Assembly: GCA_963920635.1 (NCBI GenBank)
Contig: OY987308.1
Coordinates: forward strand, 4,406,225 to 4,470,224
Direction of reading: 5' to 3'
Length of the DNA: 64,000 nucleotides
Source of the DNA: Pseudeuparius sepicola
Lineage: Eukaryota; Arthropoda; Insecta; Coleoptera; Anthribidae
The position numbers and the translations under genes were made by a program. Below are positions 57,048 to 64,000 of the stretch, piece after piece; the stretch's first letter is position 1; each line of letters opens with the position of its first letter. The notes under the pieces are model-generated. The model saw nothing but the letters and a program-made list of their open reading frames with translations. It searched no databases and was not told the origin of the DNA.

Positions 57048-58840
57048 CTACCTTGTCCTGTTGACTTGCCAACAGGCCATTTCTCGGCATGCCTGCAAAA
57101 TTCTATTGCGAATTTCAAAAACCAGAAAGAACATTTATTTTCCAACTTTGTATGATAACTTAATCGTGATGTTCACAATGGACTCTTTCACGGTAATTTT
57201 TTCAACTTTCTTGTACTCTCCGGCACATAAGCCTATAATGCTGGCCGTTTCAATTCAGAAACAGTATTGTAGACGGCAAATTTTTAAAAATTTACACAAA
57301 AAAATAATAATTGTCACTGGTGTATGCCATAACCTGCCACTAAGGACATTTTATCGCCGTTCCCTACCGTCCCTCTAAATCAGTTTTGCCAGAGAAAATG
57401 TCGAAGCTCAAATCTCTAAGCCAACTTTACAAATAAATTCCGCAACGACAAAAAGTTTAGTCGAGAAACTTCTATTTTGAGTGTTTTTTCCCGGTTTCCA
57501 ATTTTGACCGTTTCAGCAAAGAAACAGTTTCGTAGGTCACAAATTTCTTTAACTGTACACAGAAAAACATTTCAGCAAAAGTTTGAACTGCCAAAGTCGA
57601 TTATTGTTTCAAATAAACCCTATTCTGATTTAATTTTCATTATGAAACCTTCACTACGATCTCATTTGAACCTCATAAGGAACTAATTTATTTTTTTGCT
57701 CTTTCGATGTGAAAAAGAAAAGAAAAAAATCCTATTTCATGTCTTCACCCATCCAAGTGAAAGTATGCATGATTTTCTTCAGAAAAATGAATTACCGCTT
57801 CGAAATTAAACTGCCTATTTCGATAACTTTACAAAATAATTATAAAGAATTCGCTGGAAAAATCTGATTACAGGTAGAACATCTATTACTAATATTAAAT
57901 GCTTCATTTTAAAAAAAATGAATCGTAAATTTGTCAATTTCGAAAATATTATCCTCGCCAATTTTGCAAATACCAAATTATCTACTAATTCTGCGAAAAT
58001 TACTAAGCTACTAAAAACATTCACCTTGTCCCGTTGACTTGCCGACACGCCATTTCTCATGCCTGCAAAATTCTATTCAGAGAATTCAAAAACCAGAAAT
58101 GAGAATTTATTTTCCAATCTTGTACGATAATTTAATCGTGATGTTCACAATGGACTCTTTCACGCTAATTTTTTCAACCTTCTTGTACTCTCCGGCACAT
58201 AAGTCTATAATGGTGACCGTTTCAATTCAGAAACAGTATCTTGGACCGCAAATTTTTAAAAGTTCACACATAAAATAATTGTCACTAAATCAGTTTTGCC
58301 AGAGAAAATGTCAAAGCATCAAATCTCGAAGTAAACTACAAAAAAAATCTGCAAGGATATAAAAAGTTTAGTCGCGAAATTTATATTTTTAGTGTTTTTT
58401 GCCGGTTTACAATTTTGATTGTTTCGGCAAAGAAACAGTTTCGTAGGTCACAAATTTCTTTAACTGTACACAGAAAAACATTTCTGCATAAGTTTGAACT
58501 ACCAAAGTCGATTATTGTTTGAAATAAGCCCTATTCTGATTTAATTTTCATTATGAAACCTTCACTACGATCTCATTTGAACCTCATAAGGAACCAACTT
58601 ATTTTTTTGATCGCTTCGATGTGAAAAAGAAAAGAAAACTATTCCTATTTCAAGGCTTCACCCATCTAAGTAAAAGTATGCACGATTTTCTTCAGAAAAA
58701 ATAAAATCTAACGCCTACTTCGATAACTTTACAAAATTATATCATAAATTCGTCGATTTTGAAAATATGTATTATCCTCGCTAATTTTGCAAATACCAAA
58801 TTATCGACTAATTCTGCGAAAACCTCTAGGCCAGTTTCGG
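57048..58840 (+). repeat. Tandem duplication of a ~0.9-kb segment
   Basis: Copy 1 starts at about 57050 and copy 2 at about 58020 (ACCTTGTCCYGTTGACTTGC). Shared blocks include ATCGTGATGTTCACAATGG (57163 and 58133), GTTTCGTAGGTCACAAATTT (about 57527 and 58438) and ATTTTGCAAATACCAAATTA (about 57960 and 58784). Offsets fall from 970 to about 825 bp, showing deletions in copy 2. Short matching frames are not conserved well enough to call genes. Confidence 0.8.
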
Positions 58841-59223
58841 TTTCCAAGGAAAAACTGAAGACAAACGCGACAATTACAAACCGAAACGAAGACTCTCCGC
58901 TACCAAATAGTCGACCATTTCCACAGGGCGGAAATCGAAAATTCAATCTCCACCAAAACGGGAAAAGGCAACCATAATATTTCGGTTTGAGTTTATGATT
59001 TTTGACTGCCGTCTACTTTTTGGCGAAATTTATAAAAAAAATACCTGTCAAATTTGGCAGACGGTTGTTGTGGAACGGGCGCAAACACCGCCGCAGCACG
59101 CCAACGATGCAAGCGACATTGTTGTCGTACTTTCGCGACGGCCTCCGCACGTTCGTCAAAAGCGACTCGCCGCGATCGGAAACCTCCGCCGGCCCGTCCC
59201 AACCCCGGCCCCGCATTACTCAC

Positions 59224-59588
59224 TTGTCGCTGTCGCTCGTCCCCGCGTCCGACTTGATGTCGACCTCCTCCTGCTTGAGCCCGTTCTCGTCCTCCTCCGA
59301 CATTTCCTCGTCCTCCTCTTCAGAAGTCTCCTCCTCTTCCTCCTCCTCGCTTTTGACGTCTTCGGTCTTCACCTTGCTGCGGCCGGCCCCGTCCAGTTCC
59401 CGCTTCGCCGCCGCCGTCTCGGCCTCGAGCACGGAGTGCAAGTCGACGCTTTCGGAGACGCCCCTCCGCTCGCGGTAGTCGGCTATCGTGTCCTCGACTT
59501 CCTGGCAGGAGGACACGAAGTGGTGGAGCTTCTGGAGGTGGTCGAGGCACGTTTCGCACATCACGGGGTCTTTGGTCAGTTTTAGGTC
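59224..59588 (-). CDS. ZAD second half plus acidic linker, internal exon
   Basis: The acceptor TCGTCGCAG precedes GACCTAAAACTGACC; the donor is GTGAGT after GACAA. The exon is 365 bp, phase 0 in and phase 2 out. It encodes DLKLTKDPVMCETCLDH, then LQKLHHFVSSCQEVEDTI, the second CxxC and helix of a ZAD, a dimerisation domain of insect zinc-finger proteins. The first half is in the exon at 63594. An acidic linker follows (EEEEEEETSEEEDEEMSEED) with three psi-K-x-E sumoylation-type sites (VKTE, VKSE, LKQE). GC content is far above the surrounding introns. The donor phase matches the ZNF exons at 47389 and 36291. Confidence 0.85.
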
Positions 59589-59689
59589 CTGCGACGAGCG
59601 GAAATAACCTTTGTCAGAGGATCTTTGAAGTTTTATGTGGTAATGGCGAAGATTAGACTACACGCGGGCGGTCCAAAACATCGTTAACA

Positions 59690-62398
59690 GGGGGTTGCCG
59701 ACAGCGAAAGTGACGTTAGATTTCGTTTTTTTTTAAGTTGTATAGCATAAAATCTAACAACATTTTACCTGGCAAAAATTTAGTACAAACATCTCTCTCT
59801 TCATGTTAATCATAAGATCCTAAAAGAATATGCACTGGAATTATTATCTTCCCCAAAGTTTTCATAACCTATAAAACAAAACTCTGCCGGTAGGATCTTA
59901 TGATTAAAATGAAGACAGAGCTGTTTGTACCAAATTTTTTCCAGGTAAAATGTTATTAGATTTTATGTTATACAACTTAAAAAAATACAAAATCTAACGT
60001 CACTTTTGCTGTCGACAACCCCCTCATAAATGTGTCTGAGAAAAACTGCTATACCAAACTTTCAACTCGCATTACATAAAATCTAGTGTAACATGAAAAA
60101 ACACCTGCATAATGTAGACAGTGGGGTAGGATGAGAAACACAAAATTAATTTTTTTATCAAAGTTATGACATTAGTATATTTCATTAAGAGTCTGGAAAT
60201 AAAGATTTTTCCGTGCGCGCGTGACTAATCATGCAAGCACGGAAAAATCTATTTCTGGACATTTAATGAACGATATTTTTTATTATACTTCTTTGAAAAC
60301 GGAAACTTAAAACATTTTATCGGCATATTATAATAAATTTAATTGACAAAAAAATAAACAATGCAGACAATGTAGTGTTTGGTATGTATGATGCATTTCA
60401 ATGGTTACTCTCAAATTATTTCAAAGGAGCTTTGTTGTAAATTAGTTATTGTCAAAACGTAAAAAATATTACAGAAATGTATCTAAATATTGAAACACTT
60501 ACGAATTAAAATACAAAATAGGTACATGTTAAACATGAGTGAGCATATAGAGTTTCTTAAATTTAGTTTACTTTGCTGTATATTTCTATTTTAAAGACAT
60601 ATATTCGGTATTTTTATTCAGCGCACGAAAAGTTTTTCCATGAGCTATTCCGTGCTCTAGCCCGAAAAACCCCATCTTTCATTACTGCTAAAGCAGATGA
60701 AAATAAGGTGTTTTCAAAGAAGTATAATAAAAATCAATTTTTGTAACTCATGGAAAGTTCAACGAATTTTTGTGATTTTTTTTGGAAAACATTGAAAATA
60801 CACGTTTTTAAGTCATTTGTAAACAACAAAACTTTGCGCTAATGGATATTAACTGTCCTGTGGGAGTTAAACAAGTTTCTTTTTAGGGCAAGGAAAATAT
60901 TCAAATATGATGTAAATTTCGTTTCGAAAATACCTATTCTCTAGACTTTTGTAATTAAGAGGGGGTTGCGACAGCGAAAGTGACGTTAGATTTCGTATTT
61001 TTTTGAGTTGTATAGCATAAAATCTAACAACATTTTACCTGGCAAAAATTTAGTACAAACATCTCTGTCTTCATGTTAATCATAAGATCCTAAAAGAATA
61101 TGCACTGGAATTATTATCTTCCCCAAAGTTTTCATAACCTATAAAACAAAACTCTGCCGGTAGGATCTTATGATTAAAATGAAGACAGAGCTGTTTGTAC
61201 CAAATTTTTTCCAGGTAAAATGTTATTAGATTTTATGTTATACAACTTAAAAAAATACAAAATCTAACGTCACTTTTGCTGTCGACAACCCCCTCATAAA
61301 TGTGTCCGAGAAAAACTGCTATACCAAACTTTCAACTCGCATTACGTAAACATCTAGTGTAACATGAAAAAACACCTGCATAATGTAGACAGTGGGGTAG
61401 GATGAGAAACACAAAATTTATTTTTTTATTGAAGTTTTGACATTAATAGTGTATTTCATTACCAGTCTGGAAATAAAGATTTTTCCGTGCGCGCGTGACA
61501 AATTGCCGTGTGAAGCGCAGCAGAACACGGGAAGTCATGCAAGCAAGGAAAAATCTATTTCTGGACATTTAATGAACGATATTTTTTATTATACTTCTTT
61601 GAAAATGGAAACTTAAAACATTTTATCGGCATATTATAATAAATTTAATTGACAAAAAATAAACAATGCAGACAATGTAGTGTTTAGTATGTATGATTCA
61701 TTTCCATGGTTACTCTCAAATTATTTCAAAAGTGCTTTGTTGCAAATTAGTTATTGTCAGATAAGGTGAATAAAACGTCAAAAATATTAGAGAAATGTAT
61801 CTAAATATTGAAACACTTATGAATTAAAATACAAAATAGGTACATGTTAAATATGAGTGAGCATATAGAGTTTATTAAATTTAGTTTACTTTGCTGTATA
61901 TTTCTATTTTAAAGACATATATTCGGTATTTTTATTCAGTGCACGAAAAGTTTTTCCATGCGCTGTTTCCGTGCGCTAGCCCGAAAAACCCCATCTTTCA
62001 TTATTGCTAAAACATATGAAAATAAGGTGTTTACAAATAAGTATAATAAAAAACAATTTTTGTAACTCATGGAAACTTCAACGATGCTTTATTGTGACAC
62101 TCTTCTAGGGCTTGTGTGGTAATGGACTAATACCGATACCTTTTTATTTATTTGCTTATCTGATAAAAAGTAATTGGTAATTTTCTACTTTATCCACTTT
62201 TGGAATTTTTGTGATTTTTTTTGGAAAACATTGAAAATACACGTTTTTAAGTCATTTGTAACCAACAAAACTTTGCGCTAATGGACATTAACTGTCCTGC
62301 GGGAGTTAAACAAGTTTCTTTTTAGGGCAAGGAAAATATTCAAATATGATGTCAATTGCGTTTCGAAAATACCTATTCTCTAGACTTTTGTAATTAAA
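59690..62398 (+). repeat. Tandem duplication within the ZAD intron, each copy led by a palindromic MITE
   Basis: Copy A is 59690-60960 and copy B 60961-62398. Each starts with a ~334-bp palindrome (59690-60023 and 60961-61293; GGGGGTTG, then AAAGTGACGTTAGATTT). Each ends TTCTCTAGACTTTTGTAATT. Copy B has extra blocks at about 61500-61535 and 62085-62205. Both contain a hairpin built on GATTTTTCCGTGC. Confidence 0.85.
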
Positions 62399-62990
62399 TA
62401 AGGAAATCGCTACACTCAGGGCAAGGAAAATATTTAAATATTGCCTAGTAACCAAGTTAGCGCACCCGCAATAACCGCTGGAAAACATCATGGCGCTGGT
62501 TTTGTACGTATTGTCTCTAGATTTCAATATTTTTTTCGGGACACTTCCGGTCATTAGCGCAACTTATGAAAGTGGTTTCCGTGTTTCTGGTAATATGTAC
62601 AACACAAAGGTAATTTTAGTTTTTCTCTAACCCAAAAGTAGATAAACTAAAAAATGACCAAGTAATTTTTCATTCCAAGGACGAATACTAACTTTTCTGA
62701 CAAATAAAAAAAGTTACCATGTTTCCAACTTTTTTGGACACACTATAATGTTATAGGTAACTCATTTCAGGTAGCATTATTGTTCAACAATAATTAGTCG
62801 ACACTATTAACAAAATTCTAGTAATAAAAACAACAACAGAAAAGTTTATTATTCCATCGTCATATTTGTCTTAATCTTAAGAGGAGTCGAATCTAGTTTT
62901 ATGGCAATTAACAGCATTAATACTAAGTTTTAAAAAAAGTCACCCATAAAAAATAAAAATGAGATAATAACACGTTATTTCTACAATTAA
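62399..62990. other. Intron; MITE-like end at about 62600-62755
   Basis: 62680-62755 resembles 975-1078 (a CACACT-ended element). Otherwise nothing was recognised. Confidence 0.35.
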
Positions 62991-63541
62991 AAAAATTCGG
63001 TAAAACTTTCCCATGGTGTATGACTGTCCCGATTTTTTGAAATTTTGGCTAACCCCCTATTTTTGAAGTCCCTGAACACGAATCTGACCTCAGTTTGTGG
63101 CACTCGGACGTAGTTTCCGAGAAAATGAATTTTCAAATTTCCTTTTGATGCTAACTTTTCACTGCGTTATTTGTGGTTATAATTGAGATGAATTTAGCTC
63201 AAACTGATCTCCACCCTATTTTGCACCCTTTGCCACACCAAAACATCGCGAAAACCCGCGGAAAAACCGAAAAAAAATTTACCGTGTTTACATCCGGCCA
63301 GGCCTCTGTTTTCGCCCGACAATCGGCGCGCGCCGATCAGTTTGAGCTAAATTCATCTCAATTGTAAAGTGAAAAGTGAGTGTCAAAAGGAAATTTGATC
63401 ATTCATTTTCTCGGAAACTACGTCCGAGCGCCACAAATTGAGGTCAGATTCGTGTTCAGGGACCTCGAATATAGGGGGGTAGCCAAAATTTCAACAAAAT
63501 CGGGGCAGACATACACCCTGGGAAACTTTTACCAAATTCTT
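62991..63541. mobile_element. Foldback element beside the ZAD exon donor
   Basis: AAATTCGGTAAAACTTTCCC at the left and its near-complement at the right bound a palindrome. The arms include ATTTTCTCGGAAACTACGTCC and AGTTTGAGCTAAATTCATCTC. The centre is GC-rich. The right edge lies about 50 bp from the splice donor of the exon at 63594. Confidence 0.8.
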
Positions 63542-63593
63542 CAGCTTCTGAAGCCACCTACAAAAAAAATCTCAAACCTGAATATATACTCAC

Positions 63594-63926
63594 CACTTCG
63601 GCGAGGCACACGTCCAGCATGCTGCTCAGGTACGCGTCCGGCTCGCTCGGCCTCAGCACCGTGAAGCTGTCGCAGTCGATCGGCCCCAGGCACGTCCTGC
63701 ACAGCCGATCCTTGGCCTTGCCGTCGACGAAGTCCGCATTCTCGCCTCCTCCGGGATCCCGCTCCCCCGTCAGCGCCGCCTTCAGGCCGAGCCGGCCCCT
63801 ACGCCTGCCCACCTTCTCCCGGACCTCCCCCTCGTGTTCCAGCACGTTCGACTTGAACTGGAAGAGGCGCGCGATCGAATTCCGGCATTCGGTACAGGTG
63901 GACGGGTCCTTAGACACGTCCAAATT
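63594..63926 (-). CDS. ZAD exon: end of one ZAD and start of the next
   Basis: The acceptor CCCTTTTTCCAG precedes AATTTGGACGTG; the donor is GTGAGT after GCCGAAGTG. The exon is 333 bp, phase 0 on both sides, 111 codons. It opens NLDVSKDPSTCTECRNSIA, the second half of one ZAD (CxxC, then RLFQFKSNVLEHE). A basic linker (KVGRRRGRLGLK) follows. It ends DRLCRTCLGPIDCDSF and LSSMLDVCLAEV, the first half of a second ZAD, completed by the exon at 59224. The gene thus has at least two ZADs in tandem, each split by a phase-0 intron at the same place. The exon with the first half of ZAD 1 lies beyond 64000. Confidence 0.85.
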
Positions 63927-64000
63927 CTGGAAAAAGGGAAGACCGATATTCGACTTTTTTTGGTTACTTTTCAACACTGTTAATTATAGATATACCGATA

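Noticed and set aside
59002..59585. Long + strand frames (196 and 158 codons) over the ZAD exon
   Set aside because: They are antisense to a GC-rich exon with clear ZAD motifs and splice sites on the - strand. Their Leu/Ser-rich products are complements of the acidic linker codons.
1..64000. CRISPR array, bacterial operons or phage genes
   Set aside because: The window has spliced exons, insect ZADs and eukaryotic transposons. The direct repeats are 390-1400 bp long and do not have spacer structure.

Overview
The window is insect nuclear DNA: AT-rich, with introns, and full of transposable elements. The host genes are C2H2 zinc-finger (ZNF) genes, and two exons carry ZAD (zinc-finger-associated domain) sequence, a domain typical of arthropod and especially holometabolous-insect ZNF genes. 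A beetle or similar insect fits, but the sequence alone does not fix the order.

Host genes. Four related ZNF exons are present: + strand at 1302-3702 (24 fingers) and 22835-23676 (broken), and - strand at 36291-35130 and 47389-45760. Two GC-rich exons on the - strand (63926-63594 and 59588-59224) encode tandem ZADs and an acidic linker. The ZAD-linker exon ends in phase 2, and every ZNF exon begins in the matching phase. The simplest reading is one - strand ZAD-ZNF transcription unit running from beyond 64000 leftwards. It would splice to the 47-kb exon and perhaps alternatively to the 36-kb exon; the + strand exons are inverted paralogues.

Mobile DNA, left to right. 4.8-9.25 kb holds a non-LTR retrotransposon whose two ORFs overlap at a -1 slippery heptamer. 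10-22 kb holds two copies of a segmental repeat broken by foldback/MITE insertions, plus a 349-bp solo LTR with heat-shock-element-like sites. 25.2-27.1 kb holds an apparently intact Tc1/mariner-superfamily transposon with ~364-bp inverted repeats, inserted inside the GIY-YIG motif of a Penelope-like element. 32-45 kb holds decayed non-LTR fragments, nested hAT-like elements and a hammerhead-ribozyme-like motif. 53-62 kb holds three tandem-repeat blocks.

Many TA-flanked palindromic elements begin CAGGGTG. Two palindromes still carry fragments of mariner-type transposase, which points to that superfamily as the source of the foldback elements. Transposons also touch the host genes: the terminus of a hAT-like element supplies the stop codon of the 47-kb ZNF exon. 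All alignments were made by eye; identities are approximate and no database was searched.
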